Assembly (NCBI RefSeq): GCF_003349955.1
Contig: NZ_QLKQ01000030.1
Location: forward strand, 1 to 64,000
Length of the DNA: 64,000 bases
Reading direction: 5' to 3'
Source of the DNA: Azospirillum brasilense
GTDB lineage: Bacteria > Pseudomonadota > Alphaproteobacteria > Azospirillales > Azospirillaceae
Below are positions 1 through 9,073 of the stretch, piece by piece. Numbering within the stretch: the first letter of the stretch is position 1; every line of letters starts with the position of its first letter. The notes under the pieces were generated by a model. That model saw nothing but the letters and a program-made list of their open reading frames with translations, was not told where the DNA came from and made no database searches. Position numbers and translations under genes: made by a program.

Positions 1-971
1 CGCCAGCGGACAGGCCACCCGATGCCCCTCCCCCTCCCCGCGCAACGCCGGAACCTCCCGCATGCAATCGGGCCGCGCCATGGGACAACGCGGGTGGAAG
101 GGGCAGCCGGCGGGCCGCTCCGCCAGGGACGGCGCCTCGCCGCGCACCGGCACGGTTCCCTCCGGCAGGGCGCTTCGGGAGTCGGCCAGCAGGGCCTGGG
201 TGTAGGGGTGGCGCGGGCGCTCGAACAGGGCGTCCACCGGCCCCTCCTCGACCACGCGGCCGAGATACATGACCACCACCCGGTCGCAAATGTGGCCGAC
301 CACCGACAGGTCGTGGCTGATGAACAGGATTGCCAGACCGTCCCGGTCGCGCAGGTCGAGGAACAGGTTGAGGATGCCGGCGCGCACCGAGACGTCGAGC
401 GCGGTCACCGGCTCGTCGCAGACCAGCAGGTCGGGCCGCACGGCGAGCGCGCGGGCGATGCCGATGCGCTGGCGCTGCCCGCCGCTGAAGCGGTGGGGAT
501 GGTGGCGGCGCAGCGCCGGGTCGAGGCCGACGCGCAGAAGCTGCGCCGCCACATGCCCGGCCAGCGCGGCGCGCGGCACCAGCCGATGGTAACGCACCGC
601 CTCCCCGACGATCTCCTCGACGGTGAAGCGCGGGTTCAGGCTGGCGTGGGGGTTCTGGAAGACCATCTGCACGCGCAGCCGTGCGGCCCGCGCCTCGGCG
701 GCGGACCGTTCGCCAACATCCTGCCCGTCGATCAGCACGCGGCCGGCGCTGGGCGGCAGGAGCCCGGCGGCGATCCGCGCCACGGTCGATTTCCCGCAGC
801 CCGACTCCCCGACCAGCCCGACGAGTTCCCCCCGCCGCACCGCCAGATCCACCCCGTCCTGCGCGCCGTGGACGGGGTGGATCTGGCCACGGCGCGCAGG
901 ACGGCGCCCCGCCGCCCCGGAATGGGGAACAGCCGCGAGACGCCGCGCAGCTCGGCCAGGGGGGCGGTCAT
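1..971 (-). pseudogene. Oligopeptide/dipeptide ABC transporter ATPase, DppF-like, frameshifted, 3' end beyond window
   Basis: This is the second ATPase of a peptide-type importer and would energise uptake at the inner membrane. The start at 971 overlaps the stop of the preceding ATPase gene (ATGA). The first 27 or so codons read normally (MTAPLAELRGV...). A 29-bp inverted duplication at 842-902 then shifts the frame. Downstream the other frame is an intact ATPase: Walker A GESGCGKST, Q-loop QMVFQNP, signature FSGGQRQR, Walker B followed by CDEPVTALD, H-loop FISHDLSV, and the oligopeptide-type C-terminal stretch with CPFHPRCP. Removing the 29 bp would restore one continuous frame. It is either a recent loss of function or an assembly error. 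The C-terminus continues past base 1. Confidence 0.85.
842..902. repeat. 29-bp inverted duplication inside the DppF-like gene
   Basis: Bases 842-859 are the exact reverse complement of 870-887, and 856-871 of 887-902. Read on the minus strand, the normal coding stretch (about 32 bp) is followed by its own inverted copy and then resumes. The net gain is 29 bp, which is not a multiple of three. The pattern fits a template-switch or hairpin-primed duplication, or a sequencing or assembly artefact. Confidence 0.9.
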
Positions 972-1963
972 CGCGATCCCTCCGGACCGGGTGTCAGGCA
1001 GCGCACGCCGCCCCGCCCGTCCATCCGCCCCCGCCAGGGCGGGTCGGCGGCGCAGGCTGGCGCGGCGGCGGCGCAGCGCGGGCGGAAGGCGCAGCCCGCC
1101 GGGCGTCCGGACAGGGTCGGCGGCAGGCCGGGAATCGGCGTCAGCCGGCTGCCCCTCGGCCCGCGCGGCAGACTGGCGAGCAGCCCGGCGGTGTAGGGGT
1201 GGGCCGGGCGGGACAGCAGCTCTCCCGCCGGGGCCTGCTCGACGATGCGGCCCGCGTACATCACGGCGATCTCGTCAGAAAGCTGCTCGGCCACCGAGAG
1301 GTCGTGGGTGATCCACAGCACCGCCGTCCGTCCTCCTTCCACAAGCCCGCGGATCTCCCGGAGGATCTGCGCCTGGATGGTGGCGTCGAGCGCGGTGGTC
1401 GGCTCGTCGGCGATGATCAGGTCCGGCTCGTGCAGCAGCGCGATGGCGATCGCCACCCTCTGGCGCAGGCCGCCGGACAGCTCGTGGGGGTGGGCGTCCA
1501 GCCGTTCCTCCGGCCCCGGCACGCCGACCCGGCCCAGCGCGTCGCGCGCCCGCCGCCGCGCCTCGGCCCGGCCGACGCGGGCGTGGGCCAGAACGGTCTC
1601 GACGATCTGGGCGCCGATGGTCAGCACGGGATTCAGCGTCATCATCGGGTCCTGGAAGATCATGGCGATGCGGTTGCCGCGCAGGCGGCGCAGCTCCCGC
1701 TCCGGAAGCCCGGCCAGCTCCCGCCCGGCGAAGCGGATCGAGCCGCCCGCCACCCGCGCCGGCGGGTCGAGCAGCCCCATGATGGAGAAGGCGGTGGCCG
1801 ACTTGCCCGACCCGGACTCGCCGACCAGCCCCAGGATGCGCCCGCGCCCGAGGGAGAAGCTCACCCCGTCCAGTACGTTCAGGGGCACGTTCAACGCGCC
1901 GTGGCGCGCGGGAAGCTCGGTGCGCAGGCCGCGCACCTCCAGCAACGGAAGGGTGGCGGTCAT
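968..1963 (-). CDS. Peptide-type ABC transporter ATP-binding protein, DppD/OppD-like
   Basis: This cytoplasmic ATPase of 331 aa powers a peptide/opine/nickel-family importer. Walker A GESGSGKS lies at residues 48-55, the signature LSGGLRQR near 162-169 and Walker B DLIIADEP at 181-188. The oligopeptide-type C-terminal extension carries the cysteine-rich CAFRPRCAAAAPAC segment. The ATG at 1963 overlaps the stop of the upstream permease gene by 4 nt, and its own stop overlaps the start of the broken partner ATPase. Operon order is binding protein, amidase, permease B, permease C, ATPase D, ATPase F. The substrate is unknown; the amidase in the operon suggests an amide or peptide. Confidence 0.93.
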   Translation of the reverse strand: MTATLPLLEVRGLRTELPARHGALNVPLNVLDGVSFSLGRGRILGLVGESGSGKSATAFSIMGLLDPPARVAGGSIRFAGRELAGLPERELRRLRGNRIAMIFQDPMMTLNPVLTIGAQIVETVLAHARVGRAEARRRARDALGRVGVPGPEERLDAHPHELSGGLRQRVAIAIALLHEPDLIIADEPTTALDATIQAQILREIRGLVEGGRTAVLWITHDLSVAEQLSDEIAVMYAGRIVEQAPAGELLSRPAHPYTAGLLASLPRGPRGSRLTPIPGLPPTLSGRPAGCAFRPRCAAAAPACAADPPWRGRMDGRGGVRCLTPGPEGSR

Positions 1964-2916
1964 TGGCCGAGCCTTGGATTGAGGACGTCGCGGAAACGGT
2001 CGCCGGCCAGGTTGATCGCCGCCATCAGCAGAAGGAGCGCCACGCCGGGGTAGAGGCTGATCCAGGTCTCCCCGGACAGCACATACTGCCGCCCGTTGGC
2101 GATCAGCAGGCCGAGCGACGGCTCGGTCACCGGCACGCCGAGGCCGAGGAAGCTCAACGTCGCCTCCAGCGCGATGGCGCGGGCGACCTGGGTCGTGGCG
2201 ATCACCACCAGCGACAGCAGGCCGTTCGGCAGGACGTGGCGCAGCAGAATCCACCAGCTGGACAGGACGAGTCCGCGCGCCGCCTCCACATACTCCGCCT
2301 TCAGCTCCACCAGCGCCGCCGAGCGGGCGGCGCGGGCGTAATAGGCCCATTCGACCAGCACCAGCGCCAGCAGCACGTTGCCGGTGCCGCGCCCGAGGAA
2401 GGCGATCACCATCAGCGCGATCAGGATGGACGGGCAGGACAGTTGCAGGTCGGCCAGCCGCATCAGCGCCGCGTCGGCGCGCCCGCCCGCCTGGGCTCTG
2501 GACTGGGCGGCGGCCAGCCCGACCAGCGTGCCGAGCGCGCCGGCGACCACCGCCGAGCCGATGCCGACCAGCAGGCTCAGCCGCAGACCGAACAGGATGG
2601 CCGACAGCATGTCGCGCCCCTGGTCGTCGGTGCCCAGCCAGTAGGTGCCGACCAGCGCTCCCTCCGCTCCCGGCGGCAGCCGCCCGTCGAGCAGGTCGAG
2701 CTGGGTCAGGTCGAAGGGGTTCTGCGGCGCGATCCAGGGGGCCAGCACGGCGGCGGCCACCAGCAGCAGGACGACGGCGAGGCTGCCCAGCGCCACCCGC
2801 GAGGCGGCGAAATCCCGCCACAGGACGCGCATGGGTGATAAGGACGGCGACGGGGAGGGTTCGGACACGGCAAGCGCCGGGGCGGGCGGCGGCCCCTCTT
2901 CGGCGAGGCTGCTCAT
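1960..2916 (-). CDS. Peptide-type ABC transporter permease, DppC-like
   Basis: This is an inner-membrane subunit of 318 aa. A proline- and serine-rich N-terminal tail (about residues 1-30) precedes the first membrane segment. The OppC-type N-terminal region has the typical LGTDDQGRDMLS motif. The permease core holds an EAA-type loop around the segment ARGLVLSSWWILLRHVLPN. It overlaps the next gene by 4 nt. The upstream permease stop overlaps its ATG at 2916, so translation is probably coupled. Confidence 0.93.
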   Translation of the reverse strand: MSSLAEEGPPPAPALAVSEPSPSPSLSPMRVLWRDFAASRVALGSLAVVLLLVAAAVLAPWIAPQNPFDLTQLDLLDGRLPPGAEGALVGTYWLGTDDQGRDMLSAILFGLRLSLLVGIGSAVVAGALGTLVGLAAAQSRAQAGGRADAALMRLADLQLSCPSILIALMVIAFLGRGTGNVLLALVLVEWAYYARAARSAALVELKAEYVEAARGLVLSSWWILLRHVLPNGLLSLVVIATTQVARAIALEATLSFLGLGVPVTEPSLGLLIANGRQYVLSGETWISLYPGVALLLLMAAINLAGDRFRDVLNPRLGQ

Positions 2917-3908
2917 GCTCCCCTCCCCGCTCCGGCGGTGCCAACGCGCGGGTCGAGCAGACGGTAGAGGATGTCGGCCAGCAGGTTCACCGCGACGAAC
3001 AGCAGGACCACGGCGACCAGATAGGCGACGATCACCGGACGGTCGAGCACATGGATGCTCTCCACCATCAGCCGCCCCATGCCGGGCCAGGCGAAGATGC
3101 TCTCCGTCACCATGGAGAAGGCGACGGTGGAGCAGAACTCCAGCCCGATCACCGTGACGATGGGAATCAGGATGGCGCGCAGGATGTGCACCCCGACCAC
3201 CCGCGACGGGGCCAGCCCCCGCGCGCGGGCGAAGCGGACGTAATCGAGATGAACCACCTCCCGCACCCCGGCGCGGGTCAGCCGAAGGATGAGCGCCAGC
3301 TTGAACAAGGCGAGGTTGGCGGCGGGCAGGATCAGATGGGCCAGACCGTCGGCGGTCAGGAAGGACCAGCCCACCCCCAGCACCGCCACCGTCTCCCCCC
3401 GCCCCGAGCTGGGCAGCCAGCCGAGCCGCACCGAGAAGCCGATCACCAGCATCAGCCCGACCCAGAATCCGGGCAGGCTCAGCCCGACCACGCTGCCCGC
3501 CATGATGAGACGCGCCGCCGCCGCGCGCGGGCGCAGCCCGGCGTAGAGGCCGAGGCCGATCCCCAGCCCGGCGGCCAGGACCAGGGCGGCCAGCGACAGC
3601 TCCAGCGTCGCCGGCAGCCGCTCGACGACCAGCGCCAGGGCCGGCTGGTTGTAGATGAAGCTGCGCCCCAGATCGCCCTGGAGCGCGCGCGCCACGAACA
3701 GCAGGTATTGCCGCCACAGCGGCTGGTCCAAGCCGAAGGACGCGGCGATGCGCGCCCGCTCCGCCGCGTCGGCCTCGGGCGGGACCAGGATGTCCACCGG
3801 GTTGCCCGCGACATGAAGGCCGACGAAGACGATCACCGTCATCGCCAGAACCACCAGGGCGGCCTGCGCCGACCGCCGCACCAGCCAACCGGCCATCGAA
3901 CCCGTCAT
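2913..3908 (-). CDS. Peptide-type ABC transporter permease, DppB-like
   Basis: This is the other membrane subunit of the importer. It has an N-terminal membrane anchor (LVVLAMTVIVFVGLHVAGNP), an OppB/DppB-type periplasmic region and a permease core with the EAA loop ARGLAPSRVVGVHILRAIL. From ATG 3908 it has 331 codons; an ATG at 3896 is an equally plausible start, 4 codons further in. The open frame extends upstream into the amidase gene, but that extension is not membrane-like and was excluded. It lies 7 nt downstream of the amidase stop. Confidence 0.92.
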   Translation of the reverse strand: MTGSMAGWLVRRSAQAALVVLAMTVIVFVGLHVAGNPVDILVPPEADAAERARIAASFGLDQPLWRQYLLFVARALQGDLGRSFIYNQPALALVVERLPATLELSLAALVLAAGLGIGLGLYAGLRPRAAAARLIMAGSVVGLSLPGFWVGLMLVIGFSVRLGWLPSSGRGETVAVLGVGWSFLTADGLAHLILPAANLALFKLALILRLTRAGVREVVHLDYVRFARARGLAPSRVVGVHILRAILIPIVTVIGLEFCSTVAFSMVTESIFAWPGMGRLMVESIHVLDRPVIVAYLVAVVLLFVAVNLLADILYRLLDPRVGTAGAGRGA

Positions 3909-3915
3909 AAGGCGC

Positions 3916-5346
3916 CTACACCGGAAGCGGCGGGTACAGGCCGGCCCAGGGCCGGGCGCGCTCGATCTGCGCGGCGAGCTGGAGCACCCGCCCGTCCTCG
4001 CCCAGCGGGGCGGCGATCTGCACGCCAACCGGAAGCCCGTCCGCGAGCGCGAAGGGAACGCTGGCCGCCGGGATGCCGGCGCTGTTGTAGACGGAGGTGA
4101 AGGCGCTGTAGCGGCGCAGCGTCTCGTAATAGCCGTCGAGATCCGCGCTCTGCATGTCCACCGTCCCGATGGGCAGCGGCGGGGCGGCGAAGGTCGGGGT
4201 CAGCAGCGCGTCGTAACTCTGGAAGAAGCGCCCGAACAGGCGCGACAGGCCGTGGATCGTCCAGATGGACCGGGCGAGGTCGGCGCCGCTGTATTTCGCG
4301 GATTCCCCGGCCCACAGGCGGGTGATCGGTTCCAGCTCGTCCGGCTCGACGGGCCGCCCCAGCGCCTCTTCGCGGGCGCGCAGGACGTTGGCAATGTTGG
4401 AGGCGACGATGATGCGCGTCGCCCGTTTCAGAGCGGCGCCGTCCACGCCGGGGTTGGCCTCCTCCACCCGGTGGCCGAGCGATTCGAGCAGCGCCGCCGC
4501 GTCGGTGACCGCCTTGGCGGCGGAGGGATCGACGGCGCGCCCCTCATGGTCCACGGTCTGGAAGGCGATGCGCAGCGGTGCCGGATCGCGCTCCACGAGG
4601 TCGAGGTAGCGCCCGTCGAAGCGCGGCGCGGCGTAGGGGTCGCCCGGCTCCGGCCCGTGGGTGGCGTCGAGCAGGGCGGCGCTGTCGCGCACCGACCGGG
4701 TGATGGCGTGGTGCACCGACAGGCCGTTCCAGCCCTCCCCCAGGTCGGGGCCGAAGGGGTTGCGCCCGCGCGTCGGCTTCAGCCCGAAGGTGCCGGTGTT
4801 GGAGGAGGGGATGCGGATGGAGCCGCCCCCGTCGGTGGCGTGGGCCGCCGGAACGATGCCCGCCGCCACCGCCGCCGCCGCCCCGCCGGAGGAGCCGCCG
4901 ACGCTGCGCTCCCGGTTCCACGGGTTGCGGGTGGGGCCGAACAGGGCCGGCGCCGTCTCGCAGGCCAGCCCGAGTTCGGCGGTGTTGGTGAAGCCGAACA
5001 GCAGCAGACCGGCGGCGCGGTAGCGCGCCGTGACGGTGGAATCCTTGACCGCCCGGTGGTCGCGCCACAGGCGGCTGCCGTTGCTGGTGCGCCGCCCGAG
5101 CACCTGGATGTTCAGATCCTTCAGCAGGAAGGGCACGCCGGCCAGCGGCTCCTCCCCCGTCAGGCTCCGGGCCTGGGCGAAGGCCTCCTCGGCGAAGCGG
5201 TCGACGACGGCGTTGATCAGCGGGTTGACCGCCTCCAGCCGGGCCAGGGCGGACTCCAGCAACTCGACCGGGGACACGTCGCGGCGCCGGACGAGGGCGG
5301 CGAGGCCCACCGCGTCGTGGGCCTGATAGTCGGAAAACAGGGACAT
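3916..5346 (-). CDS. Amidase-signature family amidohydrolase
   Basis: This protein of 476 aa should hydrolyse a carboxamide to acid and ammonia (or amine) in the cytoplasm. The Ser-cisSer-Lys triad of the family is visible: Lys76 in LLKDLN, cis-Ser152 in GGSSGG and the nucleophile Ser176 in TDGGGSIR, with the usual 24-residue serine spacing. Its place between the binding protein and permease genes suggests that it processes the imported solute. No signal peptide is seen. The substrate (aryl or alkyl amide, or an N-acyl amino acid derivative) cannot be deduced. Confidence 0.92.
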   Translation of the reverse strand: MSLFSDYQAHDAVGLAALVRRRDVSPVELLESALARLEAVNPLINAVVDRFAEEAFAQARSLTGEEPLAGVPFLLKDLNIQVLGRRTSNGSRLWRDHRAVKDSTVTARYRAAGLLLFGFTNTAELGLACETAPALFGPTRNPWNRERSVGGSSGGAAAAVAAGIVPAAHATDGGGSIRIPSSNTGTFGLKPTRGRNPFGPDLGEGWNGLSVHHAITRSVRDSAALLDATHGPEPGDPYAAPRFDGRYLDLVERDPAPLRIAFQTVDHEGRAVDPSAAKAVTDAAALLESLGHRVEEANPGVDGAALKRATRIIVASNIANVLRAREEALGRPVEPDELEPITRLWAGESAKYSGADLARSIWTIHGLSRLFGRFFQSYDALLTPTFAAPPLPIGTVDMQSADLDGYYETLRRYSAFTSVYNSAGIPAASVPFALADGLPVGVQIAAPLGEDGRVLQLAAQIERARPWAGLYPPLPV

Positions 5347-5357
5347 GGCGGGATTCC

Positions 5358-6965
5358 TCAGACCGGCTCGGCGAAGACGGCGTTGGTGTGGCCGAAGGCG
5401 TTGCCGGGAACGAAGCGCACGTAGCCCTTGCGCCCCGCCCAGTTGAAGCGCGGGTAGAAGACCGGGATGACGCCCACGTCCTCCTCCAGCGCGGCCAGCG
5501 CGTCGCGGATGCGGGCAACCCGCCGCTCGGCGTCGAAGTCGCCGAGTGCTGCCAACAGCGGCGCGTCCAGCTTGGGGTTCGAATAACGCTGACGGTTGAA
5601 GGGGCCGGCCCCGGTGTCCTGGTTCTTGGTCAGCACCACCTGCCGCAGCAGCTCCGCGCTGTTGGTGGTGGCGTAGGTGGTCAGGAACAGGGCGAATTCC
5701 CGGTTGGTGGCGCGGGAGAAGAAGGTGGCGATGGGCAGCGTCTCCACCTTGGTCTCCACACCGATGCGCGAGAAGCCCTGGGCGATGGCCTGGAGCACCG
5801 CGACGTCGCCGGTGAAGAAGCCGCTCGGCCCGTGGATGGTCAGCCCGAAGCCCTCGGGATAGCCGGCCTCCGCCAGCAGCCGCTTGGCGCGGGCGACGTC
5901 CACGGCGATGGGCGCGCGGTTGGGCAGCCGGTCCGGGGCGGGCGGCGGGGCGAACTGGTCGGCGGGCGTGCCCTGGCCGAGCAGCAGCCGCTCCACGATG
6001 CCCTTGCGGTCGATGGCCAGCGACAGGGCTTGGCGCACCCGCACGTCCTTCAACGGGTTGCGGTCCAGCGGCCGGCCGGCGCGGTCGGTGACGAAGGGCG
6101 CCTGGTCGCGGCTGGTGTCGGGGAACAGATAGGCGCTGGTGGCGCTGGCGACGCTGAAGATGTCCACCGTCCTGTCGGCGGTCAGATGGGCCACGTCCTG
6201 CACCGGCACGCCGTCGATCAGGTCGAGGTCGCCCGACAGCAGCCCGGCGACGCGCGCCCCGGCGTCGGGGATGAAGCGGGTGCGGATGCGGCTCCAGCCC
6301 GGCGTCCGGCCCCAATAGGCGGGGTTGGGCTCCAGCTCGATCTGCTGGCCGACGGTGAAGCCGGCGTAGCGGAAGGCCCCGGTGCCGACGGCCAGCTTGC
6401 CGGAGGTGAAATCCGCCGTCTCGGCGCCCGCGTGGATCTTGCGCGACAGGATGTAGAGGTTCGTGAAGTCGCGGTCGAGGAAGGGGTTCGGCGTCTTGCT
6501 GCGGATGCGGAAGGTCCGGTCGTCGACCACCTCCACCGCCGCGACGTTGCGCACGTAAGGCACGAAGGAGCCGGGGCTGTTCGGGACGTTGGGCACCCGC
6601 TCGATGGTGAAGGCGATGTCGTCCGGCGTCAGCGGCGTGCCGTCGTGGAAGCGGATTCCCGGGCGCAGCTTGAACTCCCAGGTCGTTTCGTCCAGCGCCC
6701 GCCAGGATTCGGCCAGCAGGGGGCGCAGCGCTCCCGTCGCATCCTCCGTCACCAGCGGGTCGAAGATCTGCCGCAGGGTCTGGTTGTTGGTCGGCGACTG
6801 GTAGAAATGGGGGTCCAGCGAGTTCGGGGCCGAGATCGCCCCGATGGAGAGCGGGCGGGAGCCGGAGGAGGCCGCGGGGCTGCTCTGGGCGAAGGCGGCG
6901 GTGCGGGTGAAGGCGGCGGCGGGCACCAGCCCGGCCATCGCACCCAGGAAGGTACGGCGATCCAT
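5358..6965 (-). CDS. Peptide-type ABC transporter solute-binding protein (SBP family 5)
   Basis: This 535-aa periplasmic receptor is the first gene of operon 1. The N-terminus MDRRTFLGAMAG followed by a hydrophobic run and AFAQ looks like a twin-arginine signal, with cleavage after about residue 26. The mature part has the family 5 layout (LDPHFYQSP, RPGIRFHDGTPLTPDDIAFT, the RQALSLAIDRKGI segment). The ATG at 6965 was chosen because it starts the signal; the frame is open 15 codons further upstream. The amidase gene follows after 11 nt. Confidence 0.93.
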   Translation of the reverse strand: MDRRTFLGAMAGLVPAAAFTRTAAFAQSSPAASSGSRPLSIGAISAPNSLDPHFYQSPTNNQTLRQIFDPLVTEDATGALRPLLAESWRALDETTWEFKLRPGIRFHDGTPLTPDDIAFTIERVPNVPNSPGSFVPYVRNVAAVEVVDDRTFRIRSKTPNPFLDRDFTNLYILSRKIHAGAETADFTSGKLAVGTGAFRYAGFTVGQQIELEPNPAYWGRTPGWSRIRTRFIPDAGARVAGLLSGDLDLIDGVPVQDVAHLTADRTVDIFSVASATSAYLFPDTSRDQAPFVTDRAGRPLDRNPLKDVRVRQALSLAIDRKGIVERLLLGQGTPADQFAPPPAPDRLPNRAPIAVDVARAKRLLAEAGYPEGFGLTIHGPSGFFTGDVAVLQAIAQGFSRIGVETKVETLPIATFFSRATNREFALFLTTYATTNSAELLRQVVLTKNQDTGAGPFNRQRYSNPKLDAPLLAALGDFDAERRVARIRDALAALEEDVGVIPVFYPRFNWAGRKGYVRFVPGNAFGHTNAVFAEPV

Positions 6966-7043
6966 GAGTCTCTCCACGGCAGGGGTGACGGGACCACCGG
7001 CGGCGTCCAATCACCAATTTATTTCGCTAAATCATTTTTATTC

Positions 7044-7071
7044 ATCCTATTTGCTTGTTGAGTTCGCGCAA
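7044..7071 (-). promoter_or_regulatory. Candidate sigma-70-type promoter of operon 1
   Basis: On the minus strand TTGCGC (7071-7066) and TAGGAT (7049-7044) are separated by 16 bp, inside an AT-rich island (7012-7090) that stands out from the GC-rich surroundings, about 80 bp upstream of the binding-protein start. The match to consensus is partial. Confidence 0.4.
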
Positions 7072-7141
7072 TCGTCCAAAATTGAACAGCGTTTGTGCTC
7101 GGATGAACATGCGCATGCAGGCGTCAGGAGCAGGAATCGCG

Positions 7142-7180
7142 GCGCGCCGGACAGGGCGGACAGGCCCTGTTCCGGCGCGC
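7142..7180 (-). terminator. Strong GC hairpin after the RraA gene, probable terminator of operon 2
   Basis: A 16-bp stem (7142-7157 against 7164-7180, one bulged base) with a 6-nt loop lies about 35 nt past the stop of the RraA-like gene at 7213. No T-run follows on the minus strand, so intrinsic termination is not certain. It separates operon 2 from the promoter region of operon 1. Confidence 0.5.
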
Positions 7181-7212
7181 GGCGTCCTTTCCGGTCGCCG
7201 TCCCTGTCCTCC

Positions 7213-7962
7213 TCAGACCGGAACGATGTCGGCCCCGCGTTCGGTGAAGGCGAGCCGGTAGCCGCTCTTCGCTAGAATCCCGGCGCCGAACAGGTCCCAG
7301 GTGGTGGCGCCGCCGGCACGGAACCGGCTGCGGAACTCCTCCTCCTTCGCCTCCTTCTCGCGCGAGACGCGGGCCACCTCGTCGAGATCGGCCAGCGGGA
7401 TCACCACCACGCCGTCATCGTCGCCGATGATCAGGTCGCCGGGCTCGACCCGGATTCCTCCCACCTCGACGGCCTGGGCGAGCGGGCCGAGCCGCGCCTT
7501 GTCGCCGCGCGACCGCAGGCTGATCCCGCGCGCGAAGACCGGAAGGTCCAGCTTGCGCAGCTCCGCGGCGTCGCGGACGGCACCGTCGATCACCACGCCG
7601 CCCAGACCGCGGGCGAGCGCCGCCGTGGCCATGGTGTCGCCGAAGGAGGCGCCGTCGACGAAGCCGCCCGCGGAATAGACGATCACGTCGCCGGGACGGG
7701 CGAAGGAGATGGCCGCATGGGCGGTCAGGTTGTCGCCCGGCTGCCCCTGGGCGGGAAAGGCCGGACCCAGGATGCGGAAGCCGGACCGCAACGGCTTGAT
7801 GGCGGAATCGAGCGCGCCGCGGCGGCCTTGCGCCTCGTGCGCGGTGGCGGCGGTCACGCCTTTGAAGGCCGCGATCTGGGCGGGGGTCGGACGGGGAAAG
7901 TCGAAGTCGGGTCGATTGGTGTCGGGTCGGCTGGTCATGCTCGGTCGGTCCTTCTCAGTCAC
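7213..7962 (-). CDS. RraA-family protein, probable 4-hydroxy-4-methyl-2-oxoglutarate/4-carboxy-4-hydroxy-2-oxoadipate-type aldolase
   Basis: RraA-fold aldolases cleave branched hydroxy-oxo-diacids to pyruvate plus a second oxo acid. The protein (249 aa from GTG 7962; 241 aa from ATG 7938) shows family hallmarks: TAATAHEAQGRRG near the N-terminus, PGDNLTAHAA, GGVVIDGAVRDAAEL (Arg-Asp for substrate and metal binding), and the PGDLIIGDDDGVVVIP segment. The GTG start overlaps the stop of the reductase gene. It is the last gene of the second importer operon and one of three RraA relatives within 12 kb, which supports a catabolic role rather than RNase E regulation. Confidence 0.85.
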   Translation of the reverse strand: MTEKDRPSMTSRPDTNRPDFDFPRPTPAQIAAFKGVTAATAHEAQGRRGALDSAIKPLRSGFRILGPAFPAQGQPGDNLTAHAAISFARPGDVIVYSAGGFVDGASFGDTMATAALARGLGGVVIDGAVRDAAELRKLDLPVFARGISLRSRGDKARLGPLAQAVEVGGIRVEPGDLIIGDDDGVVVIPLADLDEVARVSREKEAKEEEFRSRFRAGGATTWDLFGAGILAKSGYRLAFTERGADIVPV

Positions 7963-9073
7963 GGCCTTCGGGCGCGGTATCGCCGAAGGGGTCCAGTTGG
8001 AAAAAGGCGGGGTCCGGACGCGCCCCCCCGCTCTCGATGCGGCGCACGGCGTCGCGCACCCGCCGGTTGGCCCAGGCGTCGACGCCGGTGTCCCCGGCGC
8101 GGGCGAGGACCGGTCCGTAGATCTCCTCGACCTCGGTCCGCCGGCCCTTGAGGATGTCCTGCCCCATGGAGGGACGCTGGCCGGCGGCCTTGCCGGAGAC
8201 GGCGGAGGTCAGGAGCGCTTCCTCCACCCGGGCCAGCGCCGCGCGGTCGCCCTCCGCCGCGCGGGCGAACAGGGCGGCGGGCGTGCCGCCGATCCCCTCC
8301 AGCCGCAGGCCCAGCCGCTCGCCGATCAGGACGGCCTCCCCGGCCAGCCGGATGCCGAAGCGGCGCAGCAGCGGGTCGCGGTCCATCGCGTCGATCGGCA
8401 GGCCGGTCGCCGCCGACAGGCCGTTGCGCATGGCGTTGGCCGCCAGCTTCGACCAGCGTTCGCCGTTCAGGTTGCCGGTCACCGTCACGGAATCCACCTT
8501 GGCGATGAGGTCGCGCAGCGCCCCGATGCGCGGCGTCGTCCGCCCGTCGGGCTCGCCGATCCGGAAGACGGGGATGCCCGAACTGCCGCGCGACACCCGC
8601 CGCAGGATGCGTCCGGCGCCGTCGAGTTCGACCCCGATGCGCGCGGCGATCAGCCCGACGACGCGGCCCCCGCCGACGACCTCGGCGATCACCGGCTCGT
8701 TCAGGCCGTTCTGGGCCGAGACGACGAAGCCGCCAGGGGCCAGCCGGGGGCGCAGCAGCTCCGCCACCCGCCGGGTGTCCCAGGATTTGACGGCGACGAT
8801 GGCGACGTCGATGGGGCCGAGGTCGGCCAGCCGGTCCTCCGGCAGGATCGGGACGCGCACGGTCTCGTCCTCCTCCGGCCGGGCGCCGGTGATGGCGAGG
8901 CCGGAGCGGGCGACCGCCGCCACATGCTCCGCCCAGCCGTCGACCAGGGTCACGTCCTCCCCCTCCGCGAACAGGCGAGCGCCGATGTAGCCGCCGACGG
9001 CGCCGGCCCCCAGCACGGCGATGCGCGGGCGGTGCGGAGCGGCGGCCCCCGATCTTGCCGGAAGGTCCGTCAC
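7955..9073 (-). CDS. Ketopantoate reductase (PanE/ApbA)-family oxidoreductase
   Basis: This 372-aa cytoplasmic NAD(P)H-dependent 2-oxo/2-hydroxy acid reductase has the nucleotide-binding motif GAGAVGGYIGARL near residues 22-34, the VAIVAVKSWDT strand-loop and the C-terminal ApbA domain with KLAANAMRNGLSA. The start is GTG 9073, overlapping the stop of the binding-protein gene (GTGA). It sits between a transporter and an RraA-type aldolase, so it more likely reduces or oxidises a catabolic hydroxy/oxo acid than makes pantoate. The substrate is unknown. Confidence 0.87.
   Translation of the reverse strand: MTDLPARSGAAAPHRPRIAVLGAGAVGGYIGARLFAEGEDVTLVDGWAEHVAAVARSGLAITGARPEEDETVRVPILPEDRLADLGPIDVAIVAVKSWDTRRVAELLRPRLAPGGFVVSAQNGLNEPVIAEVVGGGRVVGLIAARIGVELDGAGRILRRVSRGSSGIPVFRIGEPDGRTTPRIGALRDLIAKVDSVTVTGNLNGERWSKLAANAMRNGLSAATGLPIDAMDRDPLLRRFGIRLAGEAVLIGERLGLRLEGIGGTPAALFARAAEGDRAALARVEEALLTSAVSGKAAGQRPSMGQDILKGRRTEVEEIYGPVLARAGDTGVDAWANRRVRDAVRRIESGGARPDPAFFQLDPFGDTAPEGRD

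Noticed and set aside
2835-4100. 421-aa open frame on the plus strand
   Set aside because: Antisense to the DppB-like permease gene; His, Asp and Gln-rich with no domain.
5388-7061. 557-aa open frame on the plus strand
   Set aside because: Antisense to the binding protein and amidase region; the opposite strand has clear family motifs and a signal peptide.
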